Assembly: GCA_039707655.1 (NCBI GenBank)
Contig: CM077666.1
Coordinates: 245,054,166-245,118,165 of the forward strand
Length of the DNA: 64,000 bases
Direction of reading: 5' to 3'
Source of the DNA: Elymus sibiricus
Lineage: Eukaryota > Streptophyta > Magnoliopsida > Poales > Poaceae
The notes beneath the pieces were generated by a model that had not been told where the DNA came from, did not search any database, and saw only the letters and a list, made by a program, of their open reading frames with translations. This document shows positions 27,520 through 37,864 of this stretch, piece by piece. Numbering within the stretch: the first letter of the stretch is position 1; every line of letters starts with the position of its first letter. A program made the translations under genes and the position numbers.

Positions 27520-29807
27520 ATGGCTCATCTGCAGATCAACTGCGGTAGTGGCTGTGGGGATGCCTACGTTCCCGGCCAGCTTTTTGTGTTCGGCAGCATG
27601 ATCTTCTGCGCCGACTTGACAGGCCACCTGGCCACCGTCGAGAGCTACGCTCCCGACCAGATCGTTACCTTCGGAGGTTTGGAGTACACCATGGAATCCC
27701 ACGGCGAGCTCGTCCTATCAGGCTGGACTCCCGCCCAGATTCTGGGGCTGGCAAACATTGGGGGCTCGACCTCGGAATCGATCTCCATTGAAAGCAACGG
27801 GTCATGCCCCCCCGACATTGCTGGGGGCTATGGAGAAACGTCCCTCCCCCACCTCGAACAACCCTGTCACGGTACCCGGCTCTGACATAGATCAGAGCTC
27901 GGCCTTGGACACAACATCGGGCTTAAAGCCGATCTCGGCGGCGGATCTAGGATCCACCTCGCCTACTTGTATGGCCGAAAACGCATCAGGCGTGACACTA
28001 TGAGTCGACCCGGCTTATGGCCGGACCATGAACCCTGAGGAGCTATCTCACCTCAATGAGATGCTTGACCGGATCTAGAGTTTGTCAATCTCGGATGACA
28101 AGACCTCGGTTTATGATAAGATCGGACTTAAAGACGACGATCGGGAAATTTACATCCCACCCACCACCCACCTAGTCGCCACTATCGACGATTTAACCGA
28201 TATGCTAGACTACGACGAGGAAACCGACGGATAAAGATGTCGGCAACCCTATGGACAACACCTTGCCGCCTACTAACATCGGCAGGTGGAAAGCAACATC
28301 CACGTACGATGTGTACATGGTCAACACTCCCAACTCCCCTCCAAGGCGTAGGCGAAGATGTAGAAGGGGTGCTAATGGGGAGCCCAGCGGGAACAACCCT
28401 ACCGCCGATACGGCGGCCAACGACATGGAAGACCCAGGGAAGGACCCTCAAGCCTCCCCAGAACGCCACGTCAACCCCGAAGGCATCCCCAGGGACTCGG
28501 ATCACGATGACCTCTTTGAAGGGGCCGATGACAATTATCTGCCGGAATATGAGGAGGACGTGAGCCTCGGCACCGAGGACTTCATAGTCCCCGAAGACCC
28601 TGCTGAGCAAGAACGCTTTCGGAGGCGCATAGTTGCTACCGCCCGAAGCATGAAACGCAAGCAGCAGCAGCTGCAGGCTAACGAGGATGCACTAAACGAC
28701 AAGTGGGTTTAAATACTTTCAGCCGAGCAAGACCTTGAAGAACGGCGCCGCGGTGCGCCTAAATCTTATCCACGCAGGCGTTTACTGCTTGAATTTGACG
28801 ATGAATTAACTGCTGAGGAACCTGATCGCCCCCCTCGAGGACACGACAGGCCCGTGCGGGAGGATTTCCACACCCAACCAGCCCCACGCCGTCATGGCAA
28901 GGACCCTGTGGATTATCTGGACCATCAAGACGTTCGACGTCGAATAGAGGCAAACTAGGCGCCACCCCGGTCCATTTATGGATCAAGAGGACGCGCTCCA
29001 ACCGGGCCTGACGGCTACGACACCTGGTTGGACAGGAACGGCTGCGCCCGAGATCAAACTTATAGTCGGCTCCCTCCCGACATCCGACATGATACCGCTC
29101 GGTTCCGAGGACCAGCCCACCAGATCTGTTTTACAGATAGGGTAATGGAACACCAGTTCCCCGATGGGTTCACACCCATCAACATAGAATCTTACGATGA
29201 CACCACGGACCCAGCTGTATGGATTGAAGATTTTCTTCTCCATATACACATGGCCAATGGAGATGTCCTCCTCGCCATCAAGTACTTGCCGCTCAAGCTA
29301 AAGGGGCCGGCGAGGCAATGGCAGAATAGCCTGCCGCCCCACTCCATTGGAAGCTGGGAGGCTCTTGAAGACGCCTTCAGGGCAAATTTCCAAGGAACCT
29401 ACGTCCGACCTTCGGACGCCGATGACCTCAGCCGTGTAACTCAGCAGCCCGGCGAATCAGCTCAGAAATTCTGGAACCGGTTTCTTACTAAAAAGAACCA
29501 GATCATAGACTGCTCAGACGCCGAGGCCATCGCTGCATTCAAAACCAACATACGAGATGAGTGGCTCGCCCACCAGCTCGGCGAGGACAAACCGAGGACC
29601 ATGGCAGCCCTAACCTCACCCATGACCTGCTTTTGCGCGGGAGAGGACAGTTGGCTGGCCCGCAGCACTCACGATGGTGAGGCGGGAACCTCGGAGACTC
29701 GCGACGCCAACGGCAAGCCTAAGCACAACAAAAATAAGCGTAGGCATAGAAACGGCGGAAGCGACACAGAAGATGCAGCAGTCAATGCAGGCTTCACCGG
29801 ACCTTGA
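27520..29807 (+). pseudogene. Degenerate gag of E8
   Basis: Starts MAHLQINCG at 27520 and is open to 27885, where the frame is lost. A second frame (28251-29807) carries the rest, with nonsense codons near 28710 and 28956. The Gag core is clear in 29130-29620 (MEHQFPDGFTPINIESYDD, LKLKGPARQWQNSL, FWNRFL). A Lys/Arg/Asn-rich tail (NGKPKHNKNKRRH) follows. No intact zinc knuckle seen. Confidence 0.78.
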
Positions 29808-30785
29808 TCCGGACAGAAAAGAAAGCCCTTAAAAGGGAACAAGGATGGACCGAGCCAGCTCGACAAGATCCTAGATCGACCGTGCCAAATTCATGGCACT
29901 CCGGACAAACCAGCAACCCACACCAACAGGAATTGCTTGGTCTTTAAGCAGGCTGGCAAGGTAGCGACAGAGGGTCAAAGTAAAACCCAAAATCACAGCG
30001 AAGACGAGGATGAACCTCGGCGGCCAAACAACGAAGGCCAAAAGAAGTTTCCTAATGAGGTAACAGAGGTAAACATGATTTACGTTACCCACATCCCTAA
30101 AAGGGAGAGGAAGCGCGTACATCGGGACATCTACGCGTTAGAGCCTGTGGCCCTGAAGTACAATCCGTGGTCGGCTTACCAGATCACATTTGACAAACAC
30201 GACCATCCGACAAGCATCAGGCATGGCAGATCGGCCGCACTAGTCCTGGACCCAATCGTCGATGGTTTTCATCTGACGCGCGTCCTTATGGACGCAGGGA
30301 CCAGCCTCAACTTGATCTACGAGGACACGGTAAGGAAGATGGGGATTGACTCATCTCGGATTAAGCCTAGCAGCACCACCTTTAAAAGTGTAATACCAGG
30401 GGTCGAGGCTCGCTGCACCGGAACCATGGCCCTGGAGGTAGTATTCGGATCACCCGAGAACTTCAGGAGCGAGGAGTTAATCTTCGACATCGTACCTTTT
30501 CGCAGCGGATACCATGCGCTCCTAGGGCGCACCGCATTCGCCCGCTTTAATGCAGTCCCGCATTACACTTATCTCAAGCTCAAAATGCCGGGACCCAACG
30601 GTGTTATTACAGTCAATGGTAACACCGAACGCTCTCTCTGGACGGAGGAGCAGACCGCGGCTTTCGTGGCCGAGGTGCAGGCATCCGAGGAGGCTTCCCG
30701 AGGCGGTAAACGCACTCCCAGCTCTTCGAAGCATACGCGAGCCACGCCAATTGACCTCGGACATGCACCTTCCCACCCTAAATAG
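29808..30785 (+). pseudogene. Protease region of E8
   Basis: In the same frame as gag after a stop at 29805-29807. It contains the CxxHGT...THTNRNC-type segment and VFKQAGK (about 29885-29960), then a retropepsin with active site LMDAGTSLNLIYEDT at about 30292, and a LLGRTAFARFNAVPHY motif at about 30522 as in Tat-type proteases. It ends at TAG 30783-30785 before any RT. It may once have cleaved Gag in trans or cis. Confidence 0.75.
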
Positions 30786-32069
30786 GGGTACGGGCTCCTC
30801 ACGCGCTTCCCTCGGGAGGGGTACTACGTCCCCAGGGTGCACAACTTTGCACAAAAAATTCCCTGGGTTGCCGAGGAGCCAAAACAACGGAAACGTCGGG
30901 TCGGCTAGACCGAGCAGCGACGAAACCTCGGGCTTACATGTCGGCAGGGTTCTGTCAAAGAGCTAGCCAACACTAGCATGCCCATGTGGCTTTAACCACA
31001 CAACTAACAGCTGGAGACCTCTTCAAAGGGCTCGACCAATGAACCCATCAAGCACATACTTGGCCGAAGTTGCATGCTACCAATATCAACCCCCGCTATC
31101 AACGAGGACGAGCTGGTCAACAGCATGGAGACGCAGACATGCGGCAGGAAGCGGCCCGAGCTCATAGACCCGATGACAAGATCAGCCCTGTTTTCTTTTA
31201 GTTTCTCCTTCATTATCCTTACTCGCATTGTATCTTGTTTACTTCCTCTCATCAAAAGTTCGGCATGTAAAGCTTGGCCACATGAAATAAAGAAATCGTG
31301 CCCATAAAGGTCTTTAACGTATTTTCTTACAAGCACTACCCACGAACCATGAGAACATCTCTAAGATACAATTGCTAAAGGGCCTCGATTTTACACACTG
31401 AAACACAAGCCCGAAGTACTCGGCGTCTCGGATGTTGCATTATATGCATCAGTTTCGAACCTTGATTTTGGTCAATAGTTGGGTTGCCCGGCTCCTATGT
31501 GTACCCCTTACGTTCCCGACAAATTCAACTAAGGGTGTAACGGGAGAACCACTGCGATAGTGCCGCCAGTTTAACTGGCAGAGCACCTCAGTGGAGAAAG
31601 CTGAAAAATGACTATCTAGGTAAGCAAAAACTGGTCAGCCATCCGAAGACCGCGTCAAGTGACGTGTCGTTAGAGATCACCCGTGTTAAACGAAGGGCTT
31701 CTTCCTCGAATTAGCTGAGGTGGGCATGGGCATAGACCTCGGCTGACTAAGCCGACAACATCACTCACCGGGGGCTCGTCATTAGTCCCCACCGTCAAAC
31801 TCCTATGACTCAGTGAAAGTTATAAAGCCACCACAGTCCGATTGCCTAGCCCCTATGTAAACAGACCTCCTCCGGGCACCGAGACTTCGGCCAAGGGTCA
31901 TGATCACCTAAAAGGGGCACCCTTTGTATATTGTACAAGGGGGTTGAAGCCGACGACTAGCCACTTCAAGTTTAACATAGTCAAATAGGAGGAATATTAA
32001 AAACAAAGCAGAAACATATGAGAGGAACTTAAGCCGCACTCATTAAATAACTAATAATTTTTATACATC
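30786..32069 (+). other. Non-coding spacer of E8
   Basis: No coding frame is conserved. It has Tat-type phrases such as CCTCGGGCTTACATGTCGGC and several TTCGGCCAAGG-like segments. It occupies the place of RT, RNase H and integrase. Confidence 0.55.
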
Positions 32070-32848
32070 GCATGCACTTCGGCATTCCGAAGTGCTACCT
32101 AAAAATACAACTTGTCCTTAGGACACACGGCCTTGGTAACGCGGGCGCCCTCCTCTACCTCGGCAAAGAACTGCTCCGCGGTGCGCGCCTTCCCTTCAGG
32201 GGGCCCCGCAGCAACAACCTCCGTCTCAACCTTCCGAAAGTGCGTCTTCACGCAGGCATACGCCCGCCGCGCCCCTTCCAGACACGCGGATCACTTCCAA
32301 CGGTTGACTTGCGAAACGGCCTCTTGCAGTCGTGCCAGGAGCCCGAAGAAGCTGGCTGGCAACACCTTCATTAGCCACAAATTGAGGCAGAGATCTTGGA
32401 GCACCGACCTCCCATCCGGAGAAGTTTTGCTAGCTGCTTCATCCGATGATTGAGCAACTACTGCTGCGACGACTCCTGGAACTGCCTCCAGAACGCCTTC
32501 TCCGCCTCATGGCCCTCCAGTTGGCCGAAATGAAGGCCGGCGTCCGTCGCACTCTTCGAGAGATCGGCGAAGACCTCTGCGGATCACCATAGCTGGGTGA
32601 GCTCGACGAATCCTTTGCTGCCAAACGTACATTGAAGTAAATATGGATACCCGCGGCTATCTGCTCCACTTGTTGGAGCACCTCGCGGTCGGCTCGGGCC
32701 TTGGTCTGGAGCTCGGAGTGCGCAAGACCGAGCTTCTTGAGCTCTTCCTTTGCCTTCTTCTCCTCGGCCTAAAGGGCATCACGTGTTTTAAACACACCCT
32801 TCAGGGTCTCCTCGACCTCCATGACCCGCGCCTGGTCTTTCCCCCTAG
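32070..32848 (-). pseudogene. Antisense accessory ORF of E8, broken
   Basis: On the minus strand the sequence has coding character: a Glu/Lys/Ala-rich segment likely to form a coiled coil (VEETLKGVFKTRDAL, then AEEKKAKEELKKLGLAHSEL), followed by VLQQVEQIAAGIHIYF and AAKDSSSSPSYGDPQRSS. Stops and shifts break it. Extra antisense ORFs between pol and 3' LTR are known from Tat-lineage elements such as Grande and Retand. The upstream (right) end is cut off by E9. Confidence 0.5.
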
Positions 32849-32849
32849 T

Positions 32850-33173
32850 GATGCGGAGCATCCTACGGTCATCCCCATGGACGTACCTTCGTCTCCCAAG
32901 ACACCACGTGGACCCATTACTAGAGCCCGTGCAAGAGCTATCAAGACCGAGGTGACCTCTCTCCTCTCGCAACTTCATTTTGAATCACATGAGACATGGC
33001 TACTACCTCAAACGGAGACACTTTGCATACTCAGGTACCAAGGAATCATCCAAGGAGAAGGAATGGAGCAAGATGGACACCAAGAACTGGGAGATGACTG
33101 TGCCCAGCCCAAGAATACCGGTACAACCGGTCAACAACCGGTCCACCAGTTTAACCGCTCCACTACCGCTTAA
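32850..33173 (+). pseudogene. Pol C-terminal tail encoded in the E9 LTR
   Basis: The frame reads DAEHP, then RGPITRARARAIKTEV at about 32908, and WLLPQTETLCILRYQ at about 33000. This is the conserved end of chromovirus Pol (compare [17 protein letters not shown] in E10). In E10 the Pol frame visibly runs from internal sequence into the LTR; here only the LTR part remains next to foreign DNA. The frame continues to 33173 through the first palindromes. In a complete element this would be the last 60 or so Pol residues, in the 3' LTR. Confidence 0.65.
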
Positions 33174-33330
33174 CGTTCTGTAATCGAGCGGTGCAAGACC
33201 GGTACAAGCCCGGTTGTTCCCATAGCATCAACCAGGCCGGTACAACCGGTCCCCCCTTCAGCGAACACCTCCAGGAACCGGTACCTGAGCTCCCAGCGGT
33301 ACAACCGCACTGATTACCGGTACAACCGGT
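33117..33330 (+). repeat. ACCGGTACAACCGGT array in the E9 LTR
   Basis: Repeated ACCGGTACAACCGGT and shorter pieces (CCGGT, ACCGG) form arms CCGGT/ACCGG around ACA. It lies upstream of the TATA-like box, the position of the CCGGAAGTTCCGG array in E2/E4/E13. Confidence 0.82.
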
Positions 33331-33762
33331 CCGCCTGCGTGCTGTGAAAGGGCAACGGCCCATGTAACCCCCAACTTACCCCTTGGACTTAAATACTCTT
33401 CTCCTAGCTCCGAATTAGGGTTAGCAAAGTACATTTAGACATTGAGTTGAGCTTTGCTCCTTGTATCTCCTGTTGGGGAATCAAGACCTCTCTAGGGAAA
33501 AGGATCCCCATCATAGGATCATCAAGACCTCCTATGGGAGAATCATCAAGACCTCACCTCCTTTGGAGTGAGAAGAACTTTACCTTGTGCTTATGTCCAT
33601 GGATTGATCTTGTATACTTGTGGATCTCATGTATGCTATCCTAGTGGATATGTGATTTGGGTTTGTTTGAGTGATTTCCCATTGTTGTTCTTGCTTGTTC
33701 TTCCCGTTTCCCCCACCAAGTGTGAAAAGGTCATCACATTAGGGTTCCACCCTACATCATCT

Positions 33763-33774
33763 TGGACCAGAGCC
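33763..33774 (+). promoter_or_regulatory. Degenerate primer-binding site of E9
   Basis: TGGACCAGAGCC, three bases after the LTR end, corresponds to TGGTATCAGAGCC with changes. Probably a decayed iMet site. Confidence 0.6.
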
Positions 33775-35158
33775 ACGTTGATTCACACTTTGGAGTCTTT
33801 CCCCTCCACTTTCTAGCCCCAATTTTGTTGTTTTTGCCCAATTTCGAAAATTCCCCACAAAAATAGCCCTACCAAATTTTTTGTGATTTGTTGGTTTGAT
33901 GATGTTTTGTTGATTTTGATCCATGGATTTGCTGTGTTTCAAGTGGATCTAGCTTTCCCCCACCTTCCCCACCACGAAAATCCCCAAAATTTTTGGCTTC
34001 CCCACCAATTTTCCACTTGCATCTCGTGTTCTTCCGCCCAGATTTGGAATCTGGAAATTTTCCCGTGTTTACCAGTTGCACCGCCCCACTACCGGCCAAC
34101 TACCGGTCGACCGGTACAACCGCCCAACAACCGCCCCGCCTGACAACTTCCGCAACATCGACACTTCTACGAGAAGGGCATCTTCGACCACGGTGCAGCG
34201 GCATCTTCACCAACGTACTGAAGACCGTGCACTCACCTTCCTCGACCTTGACAACGACCGTCTCACCATTGTGACACCACAACCGTAAGCAAGGATGGTA
34301 ACCTCGACGACAACTTGTTCATTTCCTTGCCATTGCATTGTTAACCCCAAGGCCCTCTTTTGCGTCGCTTTCCTACGAGACTAGCCATTTGAGTATTGCT
34401 GGGCAACGCTACTTGTGCACTTAGTGATACCATTCCGCATAGTCATCATAGCGTGCATATATCATCCTATCATCTCTGTGCCAAAATTTGTTCCCGCATA
34501 TACATCATTGCTATCTTCGTAAGAGCATTTCGCAAAAGTGGACAAAGGAAAACATCAAAAGAAAGAGAAGCTTTTAAGCAAAGAGAAAGAGAAACAACAA
34601 GCTTGTAAGCAATAGCCATAGCATCGCCACATTACATAGCATATTTGATCATCTTGGATCATTGTGACAAGTTCACCGAGACTCATACATACATAGCATA
34701 AGTGAGATAGAAAGTACATACGTTTTGTCTCTTATAGGTTGTGCACAAGTTCGTATCTGCCTATTGAGCAATCATGCTAGTGTCTCTCTAGTGTTGTGCA
34801 ACACGAGCGTTTTCTGTGGATTCCACATTCTAAGCTCATTCCTTGGTTGCACGACCTCATTTATCTATTCGTGCGTGTGTTTCCGTGTACTCCTTATTGC
34901 TATTGGTCTACTTGTTACACTTGCAAACTTGTGAATCTTTTTCAACATTCTTGATATCTTGCTAGCAAATTGCAACTATTTTGTGCCACCATCCTAACCA
35001 AGCTACTCCATAAGCCTTTTTGTGTAGGTGTGAGAAACAAACCCGGTACCAATTCTACTATCATAGCTTTACATTGAGTGATACTCGATACATCTTCAAT
35101 CTTCGAAAAAGGTAACTTTGGTTTTGTTCTCTCATTTCCTACTCACCTCTACTTGATC
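33775..35158 (+). other. Leader of E9
   Basis: Aligns with E13: AATTTCGAAAATTCCCCAC, TTGTGATTTGTTGGTT and the GTTGTGCAACACGAGC block near 34795 are shared. A short palindrome cluster with CCGGTACAACCG lies at 34090-34140, the position of the leader arrays in the other members. The CCTAAG hairpin pair of the other leaders is not seen. Confidence 0.65.
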
Positions 35159-37094
35159 ATGATTGATAGATCAAGTACATCTTCGAATCCTCTCTTCGAC
35201 GAGCACGAAGCACCGAACGACTACGTATCCAAGAGCCATCTCTTTGGGGTACAACGAGCCTTGCATCAAGAAAGTGAAGCTTTGGGCGATCGCATCGAGC
35301 AACTCGCCACCGACTTGCGTCACTCCGAAACGTGAACAAGAGACTACCTCGACACCAAGCTTACCACACCAATGGAAGAATTTTGTGCCATGATGATTGA
35401 CCGTGCTTCCTCGACTTCCTCCGCGACAAGGCGAACACGGTCAAGACGCCATACTTCGGATTCATCATCGGATGCAAGTCTTCCTCGCGCTTGTCTACCT
35501 CTTTGACAAGACCGTCAAGCTCCACCAAATCCTTTACATGGCAATGGTTTGCAACAATGTCTTCGAGAGCGCGAACGTCAACGTCATCAAGTGCAAGACA
35601 ACACGCGCCACGAACAAGTTCCACGACGTCAACAACGAGACACACAAGACGGCGAACCACTTCGGCAAGAGCAACAACGTCATGCGGAACAAGCCCTAGA
35701 AGCCCAATGTGCCCTTCGAGATGCCACTCGTGCTCTAGAAGAACACAACCGTCGCGTACATGAAGAAGAAGAGGCACGCCTCCAAGAAGAAGCCATACAC
35801 CAAGAAGAGAATCAAGAAAGGAGGAACCGGGCAAGAGTACCTTGTCCCCACCGTCAAGCCAATCACGTGGAGCAAGAAGAAAACGGGGATGACGACCCAC
35901 CTCCAAGACAAGAGCGACGACAACGTCGGCATAATGACGAACAACGCTATGGCAAGCTCAAGTTCAACATGCCCAAGTTCTCCGGAAGCAACGATCCCGA
36001 AGACTACCTCTCATGGGCATTAAAGGTGGACAAGATTTTCCGTCTACAAAACTATGACGAGGAAGAGAAGGTAGCCATGGCATTGCTTGAGTTCCAAGGT
36101 TCTCATTTGGTGGGAGCAAGTGGTCGAGAGACGCCAAGAGAATGGCGAACCACCTATCACAACGTGGACTCAAATGAAGGATGTCATGAGAGCTCGCTTT
36201 GTGCCTACACACTATAGCCGCGACCTCTTCAAGAAACTTCAACTCCTCAAGCAAGGCACCAAGTCGATTGAAGAATACTACAAAGAAATGGAGATTGCAA
36301 TGATATGAGCCAACGCCAAGGAAGACGATGAACAAACTATGGCATGTTTCTTGAATGGCCTCAACCATCCAATCAAGAAAATTGCGGACTTCCAACCGTA
36401 CTCCAACCTCCTCGAGCTAGTGCACCACGCAACCAAAGCGGAGCGACAAGTACAAGAGGACTACAAGTACTCCAAGTACTCTTCCAAGACCTACGGTTCT
36501 TACACCCAAGCTTCAACGACTACGACACCTCCTACTACGACTCGAGCTACATCAAGTACCGGCGACAAGTCAAGCTCCAAGCAACCAATGACATCTTCGA
36601 ATCGTCTTCCTACTACTACAAGCAACTCCAAGCCAAGAGCTTCGTCATCAACAACTCCTATGGATGCCACCGACAAAACAAGTGACATCAAGTGCTTTAC
36701 TTGCAAGGGCCGAGGCCACAAATCTTTTGAGTGCCCAACACGACGCACTATGATCCTCAACGCCGACGACACCTACGACTCTATGAGCGAAGACAAAATG
36801 GAAGCACTTGAGCACGTGGCCATGCATCGACAAGTGAATGAAGATGAAGATGATCAAGTGTTTTGCGACAATGATTCGAGCCCCACTCTTGTTGTCTCCA
36901 AGGTCTTGACACTTCAACAACATCAAGATGAAGACCAACGTTGCCACATCTTCCATACAGATAGAGGCGAAGGTGTCCCGTCTTTCGATGAGATGGTGGC
37001 TATCGTTTTCGATGGAGCAGACTTTCACGATCAGACTACGAACGTGCGAGGACGTCGCGCCTTAGCAATCGCTAAACCAACTCCGAGAGGTTAT
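35159..37094 (+). pseudogene. gag of E9 with CCHC zinc knuckle, several frameshifts
   Basis: Starts at ATG 35159 (MIDRSSTSSN), similar to MMDRQ of the E2/E4 gag. An Arg/Gln/Glu-rich segment follows, then the Gag core (KLKFNMPKFSGSNDPEDYLS at about 35955; WWEQVVERRQENGEPP at about 36105; LLKQGTKSIEEYYKEM at about 36250). A Ser/Thr-rich stretch precedes a zinc knuckle CFTCKGRGHKSFEC at about 36690. The C-terminus (SEDKMEALEHV and beyond) ends where E10 begins; the stop TGA at 37095-37097 is E10 sequence. At least three frameshifts and a stop near 36306. It would bind RNA and build the particle. Confidence 0.78.
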
Positions 37095-37864
37095 TGACCA
37101 CGCCGGAGCACGATCAACCTGACCACGAGGGTCTATTTCCTACGAGCAAACGAAGAACAAGCAAGAAACTGAGATTGCAATCTGGATATTGCGAATATAA
37201 GAGGAAAGCTTTATTAATCAAGTGGGGTTCTGTGACGTCTTGGTCTGGTCGTTGAACACAAACGAAGTACGCGAAGTTGTAGCTATGGCGAACTTTTAAT
37301 CTAAACAAAACCCAAGGTCTAAACGACGCCCTAAGGGCTGTATATATGAGGGAGTAGGGGGGAATTTCGTGACCCCTTGGAGGAGGGGTCTGAAATCAAC
37401 CCTAACTCTGTTTCCCCACACATATGGACTCTAAAAATAGCCTATACTGATGTATTTCGAAATTACATGGGCCTGGCCCAAAAATAAGGTGACACAGCAC
37501 CTATAATAGCCTCTGGACGAAATTTATGAAGTGACATCTTGTATATTTCGTCCAAGATTATGGTGGCTTTAAAGTCCTGAAATCATCACTCGAAACACCA
37601 TTGAGGTCTCCCGTGCACACACCTTCCGCTCCATGCTTGATCCCGCTCCAACGGCCATCCCTCTTGTCCATGCTAGGCCCTTCATTTGTAAGCAAAACAA
37701 AAGTATCTAATTTAGGCAGCATCATATGTTCATGAACATTAGAAGGGTTTCCAAGAAACGAAAGTACCTGGTAATTTAATTGGCGTGCGTGAGCTCTAGT
37801 AATTGGTCCCATGTATGTAACAGCAGGGGCTGTGGGTGTAACTGTGGTAGTGATGTCCTCATCA
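37095..37864 (-). repeat. 3' LTR of E10
   Basis: Minus strand starts TGATGAGGACATC at 37864, directly after the purine run AAAGAAGGGGAGGA, and ends GTGGTCA at 37095, about 770 bp. TATA-like CTCATATATACAG at 37350-37339. The Pol frame runs 307 bases into it. The right-hand LTR is absent, so the exact end at 37095 is inferred from TG and from the break in the E9 gag. Confidence 0.65.

Larger units (their letters stand above)
26986..32848 (+). mobile_element. E8: Tat-lineage-like element with gag and protease only
   Basis: 5' LTR (26986-27478), degenerate gag, a protease domain, about 1.3 kb of non-coding spacer and a broken antisense ORF; no RT, RNase H or integrase. The gag start and LTR type are those of grass Tat/Retand-like elements. 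The 3' part is cut by E9 at 32849. It is a non-autonomous derivative that kept Gag and PR. Confidence 0.75.
32849..33759 (+). repeat. 5' LTR of E9
   Basis: 911 bp, TGATGCGGAGCATCC to CCCTACATCA. Pol-tail coding segment first, array at 33117-33330, TATA-like TTAAATA at 33389-33395, then R/U5. It interrupts the antisense ORF of E8. Confidence 0.85.
32849..37094 (+). mobile_element. E9: relative of the E2/E4 family with a zinc-knuckle gag, 3' part missing
   Basis: LTR, degenerate primer-binding site, leader and gag on the plus strand, then cut at 37095 by E10. The LTR has the family ends TGATGCGGAGC and CTACATCA, and the leader aligns with E13, but the palindrome motif is different (CCGGTACAACCGG) and the gag is of the CCHC type expected for an autonomous chromovirus-like element. 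Whether it once had pol cannot be seen. Confidence 0.8.

Noticed and set aside
33775..35158. Promoters or genes for small proteins in the leaders
   Set aside because: Short ORFs in leaders are not conserved in frame between E2, E4, E9, E12 and E13, whereas hairpins and sequence blocks are.
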